DNA of 64,000 bases from positions 4,092,001 through 4,156,000 of the forward strand of contig JAKSXM010000014.1 in NCBI GenBank assembly GCA_022575985.1, written 5' to 3'. Position 1 is the stretch's first letter, and each line of letters begins with the position of its first letter. The position numbers and the translations under genes are program-made. Below, piece by piece: positions 1 through 11,689 of this stretch. This DNA comes from Anagrus nilaparvatae. Taxonomy: Eukaryota > Arthropoda > Insecta > Hymenoptera > Mymaridae. The notes under the pieces are model-generated. The model did not search any database. It saw only the letters and a list, made by a program, of their open reading frames with translations, and was not told the origin of the DNA.

Positions 1-315
1 AATGAACAAAAAAGAAATCAACCAGAGCAGGAACCCGACAACGATATTCACATGCATTTACCAGCTTTTAAAGGACAATCAAGAATTCATAATGAATTTC
101 AAGTATTAAAGTGTTTAGGTTAAGGAGCTTTTGTGGCGTTTTAAAAGTAAAAAATAAGTAAGATGGTGGAATTTATGCTATTAAAAGAATTAAATTAAAC
201 CCAAAAAATAAATTATTAAATAGGAAAATAATTCGAGAAGTTAAATTGCTCTCTCCATTAAATCATGAAAATATAGTCAGATATTATAATTCATGGATTA
301 AAAGTGGAAAATATG
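1..315 (+). pseudogene. Gcn2: GCN2-like (eIF2-alpha kinase) N-lobe fragment, broken
   Basis: Conceptual translation gives a protein-kinase N-lobe of GCN2 type: SRIHNEFQVLKCLG, a glycine-loop remnant (GAF), then IYAIKRIKLNP, LNRKIIREVKLLS and NHENIVRYYNSW, the familiar order of glycine loop, VAIK-type lysine, alpha-C glutamate and the YYNSW segment. GCN2 phosphorylates eIF2-alpha during amino-acid starvation. Here a TAA at 121-123 sits where the glycine-loop lysine should be. The frame then shifts between about 133 and 161 and again near 300, with a TGA at 340-342. No C-lobe follows. The left end runs off the window, so more of it may lie upstream. A decayed copy or exon fragment is the best reading; family assignment is by recognised motifs, not a search. 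Confidence 0.72.
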
Positions 316-1143
316 ATAAAGAAAATGATTATACTCCATGAACTACACCCTTCATCAATAAAATATCTAGTCCAATCGATCCAGAAAAACGTCAAAACTC
401 TTAGAGGTATATTTAAATATTTATTAAATTTTTTTCACAGGGCACGGAGAGAGACCCTTGATGGAAACCCACTGTTTGGTTACTGCGCAAGCGTATAGAC
501 CTGCTATATTTCTCATAAAAATAAAACATGTCAGCTTATAATATTATTTTATTATTAAGAAATTAAGAAATTAATATAATTATGTGATATTCAGTAGGAG
601 GCCGCGCGAGGGAAACCCGACAGAGGGCCAGATGATTGAAGGTGGCAAAACCGTAGCTCCTTTTGATCGGGTAATTTAGAAAGCGATGATGATTAAAATT
701 TTGTGTAAGAAAATTAAAAAACTAAAAACGATTAAAATATAGGGTAGAGGCACCGGTTACTACAGGACGACAAAAATTGTAATAAAACTAAATGATTTTA
801 TTTTTCTAAAATCTGGAATCCTTTTAAGGATCACTTTTTTAAATGGATAATGTAAAATTTAAACAAACATTAATAAAAATATATAGCTAGTGACAGCTGT
901 CAACTATCAATATCAATTTTTGGATTATAATAGTTTATAGACTCGATAAGAAATATAATTTGTAAAAAAGTAAAAAACGATTTTTTGCGAGTGAATGTTT
1001 TTAATATTTTTTAAACTTCAGACGTTTTGAAGCATATAGCTTCCTTTTCAATAAGAAATAACAAAATTTTTACATAAAAATACAAAAAATGTATTAATCA
1101 ATAAAAACTATAGCATAACCAATAATAAAGAATGACAATTTAA

Positions 1144-1181
<38 letters not shown>

Positions 1182-1940
1182 ATATTAAATATATTTTAAA
1201 TATATTTGGGCATATCCATTACTTTTCATACAAAAGTGTGCGCACCCATGACTCCGATCGGGCTCAAATTTTCAGGGGTGATTTGAAGTAATAAAAAACT
1301 CAGCCAGCCAAAATTTCAGCCATTTTACAGGACGGGTTGCCGAGATACAAGCTCTAAAAGGTCCAAAAATAGCTGTTTTTAGCCAATTTTCAAAAATTTA
1401 CTGGGCTTCGAGGATTAGTCCAAAAAACATCCAGCTGGTCTCATTTTTTTCCTTGAACTTTCAACTTTTACCAAAAAAATTTTCAAAAAGTTTCGTGGAG
1501 TTGATTTTTACTGGCATTGATTAACGTAAGATTCATTTTATCGAAAAATGCTGATTTTTGAACTTAAATTGTGACTCAGCATCATTAGCTAAAGAATTCC
1601 GGTTGGTCTCATTAAAAACGTCTAGCAAAGACCTTTCAAATGAGATCTTAAACGTTAAAAAAGCTTATCAGCGACCGGAGATATAAGCAATTGAAAGTTT
1701 GCTATTTCCAAAAATATCGATTTTTTAACAACTTTAATCGTCTACAAAATTTTTCTCTGAGCATTTAAAGAGCTGAAAATTTCAGGGAAGCTTCTTTTGA
1801 TATTAAAAAAAATTCCCTAAAAATTTGGGCAATGGTATTGGCTTCTGTTTGTAGATATAAGACTCTGAAAATGTGTAATAATTGGACCAATATTGGCCAA
1901 TAATTGGTTAAGGGGTCAATCAAAAAATTTTTCTTCTTCG
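316..1940. other. AT-rich DNA with no recognisable gene
   Basis: No coding signal is seen. A short GC-richer patch lies near 425-480 and another near 600-665. A 30-base T run occupies 1147-1176 and could be the inverted poly(A) of an old retroposed insert, but no body could be assigned. From about 1200 the composition shifts to a degenerate repeat-like text with many A/T runs and phrases such as 'gagatataag'. It may be an old interspersed repeat. Confidence 0.5.
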
Positions 1941-2179
1941 ATATTCGAATAGCCAGGGAAAAATGAGCTGATTTTAAAAAAAAAATTTTTATTTTTGAAC
2001 GAAAAATAAGCAAGTTATGATCATCTTAAGTTTTTTTAAAAAATTTTCCAAAAATCCCAGTTTTAGGGTCATTATACAGTATTCTAACTTGAAATAACGA
2101 TAACTCGCTTATTTTTCGGTCTAAAATAAAAATTTTTTTTTTTAAATTGTCGAATTTTTTCCTGGCTATTCTAATATTT
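1941..2179. repeat. Degenerate inverted repeat
   Basis: The left arm (about 1941-2020) begins ATTCGAATAGCCAGG and the right arm (about 2100-2179) ends CCTGGCTATTCTAATAT. The arms also share the reverse-complementary block around GAAAAATAAGC and GCTTATTTTTC. Arms are about 80 bp with about 80 bp between them. No target duplication was identified. It looks like a decayed foldback element. Confidence 0.55.
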
Positions 2180-2933
2180 ACAAAAAAGAAACTTTTTATA
2201 TGCACGACATTAAAAAAAAGCACGTTCTTGGAGTTGCAGCGTCTATGCGTGGGAGTGCAAAAAACTATACATGCAAAATTTTACATCCACATTCATACTA
2301 TTATATGTGAAAAACCTTACATGCCCATTTCTAACACTTTTTACTACTAAAAATTCAAAAAACTCATCAAAAACGCGATTTCTTTTTTTAAAGTGAAACA
2401 TCGATTTTTGAAAATTTAGTAAAAAAGGTGTAAGCTTTGATCGCTTATAACTTGGTCCCAGTGCGTCTGATTGAAAAATTACTAAGAACTAAGTACTTTT
2501 ATTTTTTTTTAAAGTGAAATTGAAATATCGATTTTTGAAATTTTGGTAAAAAAGATGTAAACTTTGAACGATTATAACTCGGTCCCAGTGCGCCCGACTA
2601 AAAAATTACTTTGGGCCATTTTTGTAGGAAATTTTTTCAGCTACAACTTTTATTTAAAACTTTTTTTTAAATTTCTATTTGCAAAAATCCGTTTTGCCTC
2701 AACTTTAGCCACCCTGGGAGGGGGGGCAGCACTGGGTTGGAATTTCCGATTTCGTTTCCCCTTTTAAATTAGCCCAAAACCAGTACATTCACACTTTTCT
2801 GGAGGATTTTTGTCCAAGTTAGCCCTTAATTTAGCCTTTATTCAATGGCCTAAGAATCTTGCAGTATTTTTAGACTTCCTTTTAAAAAATTTAAAAAATT
2901 AAAAATTTTTAAATTAAATTTGAAAATGAATTA

Positions 2934-4034
2934 ATACTCCAGTCAAAAAACGAGGTGGAGGGGGTGATATTCTTTCCGGCCACCACCAGATTTGCTGTAT
3001 ACTATAGGTTTTTTAGGTTGCTGATCACAAAAATCGGGTTTCTGTCGAGGAGAAATTGGGGGGAAATCCTTAAATTAACAAAAACTACTTCTAAAAATTG
3101 GTATTTTTTATGTATTAGAATTTTGAGCGGCCAGATTTGGTCCACACGGGTTTGTTTGGTTCGCCGATCACAAATTTCTGAGACTTTTATGAAAAGTTAA
3201 TATTTCACCCCTAAATTAGCAAAAAATATCCCTAACAAGGGGTGTTTTTGCCATTTTTGCACTTTCATTGTTTAGGTTCAGTTCATATGGTTTTTTTGGG
3301 TCGCTAAGCAACAATTAAGAGGAATTTTTTGTAAAAAATTAATTTCTAACCCTTTAATTTGCAAAAACTACCCCTATTTTTGCATTTTCACCGTTTGATA
3401 AAAAAGTTATCTTCTTGCGGGACTGGAAGTTACCAAATGTTTTTTCATTCAAAAAATTTTAAATATTTCAAAATAACAAATGTCTATACAAAAATTTTAA
3501 GGATAGTTTTATTTATAAATTTCAGTATCTTGCAGCCCTTAATAACCGAAAAATCAATATGAACCGAACCTGAACACTGAAAGTGCAAAAATAGCAAAAA
3601 AACCTCTTTTAGGGGTAGTTTTTGCTAATTAAAGGGTGAGAAATTAATTTTTTACAAAAAATTCCCATAAATTGTTGTTTAGCGACCCAAAAAATACATA
3701 TGAACCGAATCTGAACATTGAAAGTGTGAAAGTAGCCTTTTTAGGGGTATTTTTTGTTAAATAAGGGGTGAAATATTAACTTTTCATAAAAAAGTCTCCA
3801 AAGTCGTGATCAGCGACCTAAAAAAACCGCGTGGACCAAATCTGTCCGCTCAAAATTCGAATACATAAAAATTACCCCTTTTAGGGGAAGTTTTTGCTAA
3901 TTTAAGGGTGTTCCCCCAATTTCTTCCCGACAGAAACCTCATTTTCGTGATCAGAGACCAAAAAAACCTAAAGTTGAGCAAATCTGGTGGTGGCCGTAAA
4001 GAATACCGATGAAACCGTATTTTGACTGGAGTAT
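2934..4034. mobile_element. Foldback element with tandem subrepeats (family H)
   Basis: The termini are perfect inverted copies of ATACTCCAGTCAAAA (2934-2948 and 4020-4034). Inside, both arms (about 2934-3370 and 3580-4034) contain degenerate subunits of roughly 130 bp that repeat the phrases 'gggtcgctnnncac', 'aaaaactacccc' and 'gcactttnannnt', in opposite orientation in the two arms. There is no transposase ORF. A second, one-armed copy lies at 44970-45420. No clear target duplication was found. The arrangement resembles Drosophila Foldback elements, whose long inverted repeats are made of tandem units; no homology to FB is claimed. Confidence 0.7.
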
Positions 4035-4452
4035 AAATTCTTCGGTGTTTTTTAAAACCATGAATTCATAGCCATAAAATGCTTCAGCGCGCTTGCGCGC
4101 TGCATCCTCTAGTAGAAGAAAAAATAGTTACAGGGTAAGAAATTGATTTTAAATGTCTTTTTATGAATAACAGTTAATCTTGCAGTTAATAAATTCAAAA
4201 GTAAATTGATTTAAAAAAAAAACAAACAAAAAATTATTTTTATGGTTTGTGTTTCAGGCGTAATTCATTTCAGTATTGGAGTGTCGGTTCTATAATCAGT
4301 TTCATATCATAACCCGTTGTTTAAATCAGACTTAAAAATAAGAAAAAATTCAAAACCATTTGAATATCTTAATTGTTTATAATTAGAATTGAGTAGGCAA
4401 AGTCAGCTTTTCAATGAGATGTTTGGATTTTTGAGAGCAATAAGCTAATAAT
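4035..4452. other. Unannotated AT-rich spacer
   Basis: No gene is seen. A 20-bp phrase, TTGTTTATAATTAGAATTGA, near 4373 recurs directly near 6109, either side of the TTAA element. A small GC hairpin (GCGCGCTTGCGCGC) lies near 4087. Confidence 0.4.
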
Positions 4453-4456
4453 TTAA

Positions 4457-5926
4457 GGGGATGTTTCGATTTTTTCGGTAAAAATAAGACATTTTTCAAA
4501 CATTTTTTTTTTTTTTAGTTATATTATTTAAAATGATAAAATTTTTTTTTTTACAGCTACAAGTAAGTCATAAATGAACTTTTTTTATTTTTATTTTTTT
4601 TTCTTTATGCATAGTTTTTGATACAGAGCTCCATGAAGCTGAGGCCGCGGCGATGAGGTCTTTTGCGGTATGCACGATTACGTCAGTTTGGGTGGTCCGA
4701 AACAAAAAATTCCAATGAGGTTTTTTTTTATTAATAATTTATCTTGTGCGTTAAGGTTGTACATTGGATTATAAAATGAAAAAAAAACGATTTTTATTTT
4801 ATTTTATTTCTCAGCTGTTTTATTATGAATGACTTTAAAAATTTTTTTACTTAATTGTTAATAATTAATCTTCAAAAAAAACCAAACAAAAATTTAGTAT
4901 CATGATTAGTACCATTTATAGAGGGCAGCAAAGTAGAGGCCTGAAAAGCATGGCCGCAAGATGATCTCGGAAACGGCATTCTAAAAAAAAAAAAAAACAA
5001 AAAGATTCTTAACAAGGAAGGTCTCTTACGTGACAATTAACCACTTTTTGAAAAAAATATGTTAAAACAAAAAAATGGGAGCGCCTCAAAAAAAAAGTAC
5101 GAAAATAGAGCCTTTTTTTTACCCTTCAACATCCCCTAAAGCAAGCAAAAAATATTTTTTTTAATGAAAGTGCTTAATTGTTACGTAATATATCTAGACG
5201 AATAAAACCCACCAAGTTTTTTTGAAATCGGACCAGCCAATCCTGAGATCACCTTGCGGCCATTTGAAAAAAAGTAGTTTCGAGTAAAACGGGTTTAAAG
5301 TTTTTTTTTACTGTGTTACACATACGAAGCGCGCTCGGTAAAATTCGTTTTTGATCGTTTAATTGTTTGAATTTTATTAAAATATTTTAACAGATGATTT
5401 TTAAGGGTATAAGTAATTCAAAAAAAAATTTTTTTAAAAATCGATTTATTTTTTTATACAATCCAATGTACTACCTTAACTAAAAAAAACTTAAAAATTA
5501 AAAAAATAAAAACAAAACAAAAATTGAAATTAAAAAAAAATCCGTTTTTAGTGCACGGAATTTCATTTAAAAATTGCAATATAGAAAAGAAAATTGCAAA
5601 TTTATGTAATTCTTTTAGTTTACGCATTGGCCAATAATCAGCCAATAATGTTTTGAAGACATTAAAAAAAGATTCATGTTGATATCTGCATTATTTTTCG
5701 AGATATGCTGCATACCGATTTCAAAATTATTATTTTGAGAAAAACGCATTTAAAGTTTGATCCGCTTAATAATTTCAGGGCGTTAACTACTTACAAAAAT
5801 ATTAATATCTCGAAAACGGTTACAGATATTAATTAAAAATTTTTTTTACATATTCTTAAGATTTTTTTAAACAAAATTAGAAAAAAAAAAAATTGAAAAA
5901 AAATTTTAAATTATCGAAACATCCCC
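4457..5926. mobile_element. TTAA-flanked non-autonomous DNA transposon
   Basis: The element starts GGGGATGTTTCGAT and ends with the inverse ATCGAAACATCCCC. It is bracketed by TTAA at 4453-4456 and 5927-5930. A TTAA duplication is characteristic of the piggyBac superfamily. The 1470-bp interior has no transposase-sized ORF and is mostly A/T runs, so the copy would depend on a helper. Superfamily assignment rests on the target duplication and terminal repeat only. Confidence 0.72.
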
Positions 5927-5930
5927 TTAA

Positions 5931-8443
5931 AATGACTATTTGGGTTGACTATAAATTTAGAATCTTTGATTAAAATTTGAATTTGAAGAATATTAATACA
6001 GTATGTCAGATTAGTCACAAGACATTGGAGCTTTTTAGTAAAAACGACCCTTCTTATAAGCTAAACACTTAGCAAGGTCTTTCATAAAGAGTAATCGAGG
6101 AAAGCAATTTGTTTATAATTAGAATTGAGAACAATTTGTATTCCTCGAGTACTTTTTAAGTAAGAAAGACCATGCCAACTCCTAAATGTTGGAGCTGGGG
6201 CAGTCTTGACTAAAAAGTCGCTAAAAAGCCACGTTGTAACCAACCCAAATAGCCTTAGAGACCCAGTAAATAAAAATTAATTTAGTAGGTTCAGCATTGG
6301 ATTTGCATTTTTTGAATATTCTCAAATGAGCTTTTGAAAATTAGATAAGATATTCAAGATGAAGTTAAATGTTTAAGAAATAAAGGTCTTTTTGATAAAA
6401 ATTGGAATTGCTGGGCAAAAATAAATCTTTAAGATCTATTATCCATGAAGTGAAAACAAACAAATTATAAAAACTGTTTTTAAAAATAAAAAAAAGCTAG
6501 GTAATATTGATAATTATTGTATTATGAAGGTAAAAAATGATTCAGAGTAATAAAAATATCAGTATTTTTTATCAGTTAGTATACAAATTCCGAGAATAAA
6601 ATATTACAGAACCGATTCTGGTGTTATAAATAATATTTTTAATAACTTCAGTTTCTATAACAAAATTATAAAAGGTATTATTCTGCACATGCAGCTATTC
6701 TAGAGTTTATTAACAAATAATGCTAAATTGAAGTTTTGACAATATTATTTCCAATTTAATATTATTTTATTATATGATTACATCATGGTTTTCTGATGAA
6801 AAAAGTACCAGTATATCAAATGTTTTGGTTTATTGGATGCCGGATAATTGAACTTTGACTACAAGTGTAGCTTGAGTTAAAAACCTTTTCTATTTTTTGT
6901 TTCAACATGTGCTTATTTCCAGTTCTTTATTTTTATGGATAATTATAAATTCAAAATAAATTTTATTCAATTTTGAGATCTTATTATTATTCATAAATAA
7001 TGTTAAAATTATAAATTATAGAATACACTGTTAAATATAAAAATTAAAATAAAAATTAATAAATATATTAATTTAAAGGTCATTAAACCGAAACGGAAAA
7101 ATTTTAACCACAGAAAAATGAAAATATTATGATTGATAATAAAAATGATCAAAAAAGTATATAAGATATATAAGATTTGCATATTTAAATTCTTCTATAT
7201 TAACTAAAGAATTTATCAAATAAATATCATGTTTTTTAAATAACACAATTTTTAATTTCTTATTTATCAAAATAAAGTATAAATTAATACCAAAGTATCT
7301 GAAAACTGAACATATACAAACAAAATTTTCACCATGAATATTTTTGATATTTCTGTGCATTTGTATGTAATCTAGGTAATAAATTTGGATGCACATATCA
7401 ATGCATTGCATACATGGATATGAAAACCTACCTAAATAAATTAATGAATATACGTACATGTGTGTATTTTTGGTGACCGAACACATAGTGCATGAATTGC
7501 GGTTAATTACCTTAATTATTTGTTCAATGAACATTATTAACAATTATTGTTTATTGTTACAACTATTGATTCTACTCACCCTTAGATAACATTCATGGTA
7601 TGTGTGTTTTATTTTTCTTTTCTTGTACCCAATATATTAACAAGAAAATTTTTTCGAAATATTCTTTTTGTAATATAAGATAACCCACTTTTATCCACTC
7701 ACTTTTGCACAAAGTTTTTTAAAGCGCTTGTTTAATCCTTAAAATTTCACACGTCAGACGTTATAACACGCACGAGCGCTGCGGCCGCTTCCTTCCTTTC
7801 TTTCTCTCCTTCTCGTCTCCTTCGCAACAACTGGCTAATAAAATGCACATAGGTATCCTGATTACCGCTCCCGCAAATTACCACCTAGTCTTTTAAAGTA
7901 TTATGGATGGCCTCCCTGGATCTTTATTTATAGGAGGCTGCTTTACACTCTTACATGATAGCTATTAGATCATTGAGCTAGTTACTGAAAAAGTTAATAG
8001 CCGATTTCAAGTTTATATAGTTCCTCCTTAAAAATTTAGTTTTTTTAAAATTATAATTATTAACTGTTTAACTATTATTATGTTTATGCATACTTTTTTC
8101 AAGTATACTTTATCAACTTTATTCTTATCAATTAATTTTTTGTTTCGCTTAAATAGATTTCAAGGTAACGCCATCAATCACCTATTTCTAGACACTAAAA
8201 TGAAAATATTACTGGAATTACTGTTAAGCACGGAAATTTTTAATAAAAAAAACCATAGCGACCTCTCATCTCTTGATAGCTTTACGTTTGCGCAGTTGTT
8301 CATAAGAGCATAAGCTAATGCTAACATGCGAAGTCTTTAAATATCTGTTAAATGCAATGTTGTCATTGCCTTGATATTAAATAAAAATTTATTTTTAATA
8401 ACTTTTTTTCGACCTTGTTGGACAATAATAAATCTTTTCGATT
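5931..8443. other. AT-rich region without a supported gene
   Basis: A 138-codon reading frame on the minus strand (7127-7543) is low-complexity and rich in I, Y, N and C, with no recognisable domain, and is not annotated. A pyrimidine tract lies near 7787-7822, just after a NotI-like GCGGCCGC at 7781. No RNA gene or mobile-element terminus was recognised. Confidence 0.45.
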
Positions 8444-8847
8444 TATGAGTTCTGCCTGGACGCCGTTTTATTTTTCAAATTTTTTATTTCCTTTTCGTTT
8501 TTTTATTAAATTAGAAATTTTTTTTGCATCTTATCAGAGTTGTCCCGCATTCTTTATTCAATTTAGAAAAGTTTGGCATAAACACTTTTTTAATTTAATC
8601 AAATATAAGGACATGATTTGGTGAGAAAAATTTATTGTCGAAAAAAGTTTCCTCAAAATTTTTTTCACCAAATCATGTGCTTATGTTTGATTAAATTAAA
8701 AAAGTGTATATCCCAAACTTTTCTAAATTGAATAAAGAATGTGGGACAACTCTAATAAGATGCAAAAATAATTTCTAATTTAATAAAAAAACGAAAAAGA
8801 AATAAAAAATTTGAAAAACAAAATGGCGTCCAGGCAGAACTCTCATA
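8444..8847. repeat. Hairpin (MITE-like) element, about 404 bp
   Basis: Two arms of about 185 bp are nearly complementary around a loop near 8635-8650. The outer ends are TATGAGTTCTGCCTGGACG at 8444 and its inverse (with an AG insertion) ending at 8847. Inner arms share CACCAAATCATG and its inverse. No ORF or clear target duplication was seen. The arms differ by several substitutions, so it is not brand new. Confidence 0.7.
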
Positions 8848-9494
8848 ATTATAAACTCACATTTTGATACGTGGATCAAAATTAACAAAACGATTTTTTT
8901 ATAGAAACTATGATTTGGGTAAATTTAAGGTTGCTTACTCTGTATTTTGATCACGATAGAAATCAATATAATTTTTATAGGAGCTTCGTATTATAATAAA
9001 ACACATTAAAAAAAATTTTTAAGAAAATTGTGGTTTTCATTTAGGAGATACAAAGCTCCAAAGTTGAGTCCTTATACATTACAAGCATAGGAGCTGAGTC
9101 AAAAATCAGGGGTTTGAGATTTTTATGTTATGTCAATATCAAAACTAAACGATGGATTTAAAAAAAAAAATTGCACCACGTAAATTAATTATTGAAGAAA
9201 CTAGTATTCGATTTTTAAATAAATTGTTGTTTTCGTATAAAAGATATTTTAATTAGAAAAAATAAAAAACCGATAAAAATTTTAAGGAGACAATGTCGCT
9301 GTAATATTATAATAATAATCATGTAAATAAGAAACGCGCCCTACAAACATTATGCGACGTTGTCGCCATATTTTTTTTATTTTACCTTCAACGAAAAATG
9401 CCCAGCCGCGTATACCGCCGACAAATTTTTTTGACGATTAATCAACCTTAAATGAAGTGAGTGCGATTTGTATGGTCGGGCCTTCAAAACTGCC
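8848..9494. other. AT-rich spacer, nothing recognised
   Basis: No gene, RNA or terminal repeat could be supported. A slightly GC-richer patch near 9328-9430 (GCGACGTTGTCGCC and CCGCGTATACCGCCG) precedes the repeat block that starts near 9495. Confidence 0.4.
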
Positions 9495-9990
9495 ATAAAG
9501 TGTTTTTTTCTGAAAGTACTACCAAAAATAAGTAACCATCCCAATTTTTAGCCTCCCAGAGCGAAATCTCGATTTTTGGCAGCCATTTTAGTGTTTTTGA
9601 CTGTCGTAAAAAATGTACGAAAAATGAGTCACAATTTTTTTTATTATTGCTGTAAAAAACTCACATTAGCATTAAAAATTTTTTCCTTATAAGTCCGGAT
9701 AGAAAATTTTCCTGGCTATCCGATTTCGGGGTCAAAATTTTTTTTGAGTAGCGCATGCGCGAGGAATCGCTAAGATAGGCTGTTTTTTTTAAAAAGTCGA
9801 TTTTTCAAATGCCTATTAGTGAAAAATCTTGTAACCAGGCTTAAAATTTTCCTTAAACCTTATATTTTTTGGCGAAAAAAAAATTCGATGGGAAACTGCT
9901 TTTTGGGAGCTCTAGATAAAAAAATAGCAGCTTTCAAAACCTCATTTTTTACAAACTCATTTGAGTATTTCGTCATCCTATTATAAATTT
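9495..9990 (+). repeat. Interspersed repeat (family C), copy 1
   Basis: The block beginning TGTTTTTTTCTGAAAG, then GCGAAATCTCGATTTTTGG, GCGCATGCGCGAG and CCTATTAGTGAAAAAT recurs in the same order and orientation at about 55005-55340, just past the broken Helitron helicase. The GC-rich 'gcatgcgcgag' phrase after 'ttttttttgag' also appears in the arms of the 2.3-kb palindrome near 61915 and 63580. No terminal inverted repeat or target duplication was defined, so the element class is unknown. Confidence 0.55.
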
Positions 9991-10480
9991 TCGCTGTCCT
10001 AGACAAAAGAAAAATTTATTTCGAGGAATAGTAATTAGTATTTGCATAATTCAGATGCGATATTAAATATTTTTTTCTTGAGGTAAATTTCTATCTCTAA
10101 AAAACTCATGCGACATAATTTTTCGTCTAATTTATTCGGGTAGTGTTTGGTTACACTGGATTTTTTCATTATTTATTTCATTAGTTCTAATTTTTATTTC
10201 TTTGAAAATACTTAATTTTTAATAAAATTTTGTGTAAAAAATACGGAAATAAGAAATACAATAATTATTTTATTATATAATCTCCTAAAAATTTGGTCAT
10301 CTTTATCTATTTGGACGTTTTATTGATGCTCTGTAGTGTTAGCGACGCGCTGTATTCAAATTTGTAGACAACTTTAAATATTAATTTTGTAATTTATAAT
10401 AATATATTTTGCAAAAATAATTATAAATTTTAATGAAAAATGTTTAAATTAAAAGAAAATTAATTATAATTAATTAATAT
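9991..10480. other. AT-rich spacer
   Basis: No gene or repeat boundary was recognised in this stretch up to the target duplication of the SINE. Confidence 0.4.
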
Positions 10481-10495
10481 ATATATTCCTAATCT

Positions 10496-10663
10496 AAGAG
10501 CTTTGATAGCTCAGTCGGTAGCGCGTCAGCTTGTCGATCTTAACGTTACAGGTTCGCGACCCGACTCGGACAAAAATATTTTCAGTTTTTTTTCTGAATA
10601 GATTAAATTCTGAAATTATTTTCTATCATTGCTCTAGGACTGAGACATCCACATAATGTTATT

Positions 10664-10694
<31 letters not shown>

Positions 10695-10972
10695 AAAGAA
10701 AAAAAATGGCATTAGGTAGATAACGCAGTCCGGAGTGCGACCATGTGCACTATAAGCAGGCATGGGGACAGGAGAAATTGTGTGATTCACTAAGGCCATA
10801 GGTTAACAACGCACATAACACATTCACATAACACAAACATTTAAACTCGCACACACTAAGGATGAAAGACCTTATAAAAAAAGCAACATAAATCTAGCAT
10901 AATAAAAATCATACAACAAGCATAACAAAACAAGAGATAAAATCAAAAGTCTTACATCTCTCAGAAAAAACC
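10496..10972 (+). mobile_element. tRNA-headed SINE with 15-bp target duplication
   Basis: ATATATTCCTAATCT occurs at 10481-10495 and again at 10973-10987, a perfect 15-bp direct repeat bracketing a 477-bp insert. The insert opens with a tRNA-like head containing an A box (TAGCTCAGTCGG, 10507-10518) and a B box (GGTTCGCGACC, 10551-10561). The GGTAGCGCGTCAG stretch resembles elongator tRNA-Met. An A-rich tract at 10665-10706 lies inside the insert, followed by about 265 bp of unrelated sequence ending in TCAGAAAAAACC. The two-part structure could be a composite or dimeric SINE. The head no longer folds as a proper acceptor or T stem, so this is not a functional tRNA gene. Confidence 0.75.
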
Positions 10973-11689
10973 ATATATTCCTAATCTTAACAAAATTTTG
11001 TAAATCTTGAAAACTCTTTTTAGTTAAATAAATTCAATTTTTAAAAAATATTTAAAGCATAGTAAATTTTTGAAATCCAGTTAATAAATTTTATTCATTC
11101 AACTATATTTTGGACATCGATCCAATTCAAATAAAAAAAAAAGTAAGTAATATTTTTCTTTTATTTAAAAATTAATTCAATAAACAATTTTGAGTACTTT
11201 TTTCTGAATGTCAAGCTAATTAAATTCCCAAGAAGGCCTAGACAACCTTCTTAAAACAAGAATAAATTAACGTAAAACCATTAATCTGGTTCATTACAGT
11301 GTATGAATAATTTTTAAAAAAATATTATATGCTTTGGGAAATATTTAGAGAAAAACATGGAAATTGCAGGTTTTTGGCTGATATTCATGTACATAAAATT
11401 TCATTTGCGAGAAAAACGATTTTTCTTTTAGGTACTGAAAATTAGCCAACGAAAAATGTAAAATAAAATCATGAAAACAGTTTAAGAGATCGTGCATTTC
11501 TTTTGCAAGTTTTTATTTTTAAGTTTAAAAAGTTTTTAAAGGAAAATTTAAAGCTCGAAAAAGAAATTTGATATTTAAAGTTTATTATTGAAAGAGTTTT
11601 TCTGTTGAAATATTTTTAAGTTTTATTCATGCATTATTAAAATTTTTATTTCTAGAGTTAAGTAATTGTTATAATAAACATTAAAATAC
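10973..11689. other. AT-rich spacer
   Basis: Apart from the right-hand target duplication of the SINE at its start, nothing was recognised. There is no ORF or terminal repeat. Confidence 0.4.

Noticed and set aside
7127..7543. 138-codon minus-strand frame
   Set aside because: Low complexity with many I, Y and N residues, as expected of AT-rich noncoding DNA. No domain, no homologous pattern and no start context.
10500..10572. Functional tRNA gene
   Set aside because: The A and B boxes are good, but the acceptor and T stems do not pair, and the sequence lies at the head of a 477-bp insert with a target duplication. It is a SINE head.
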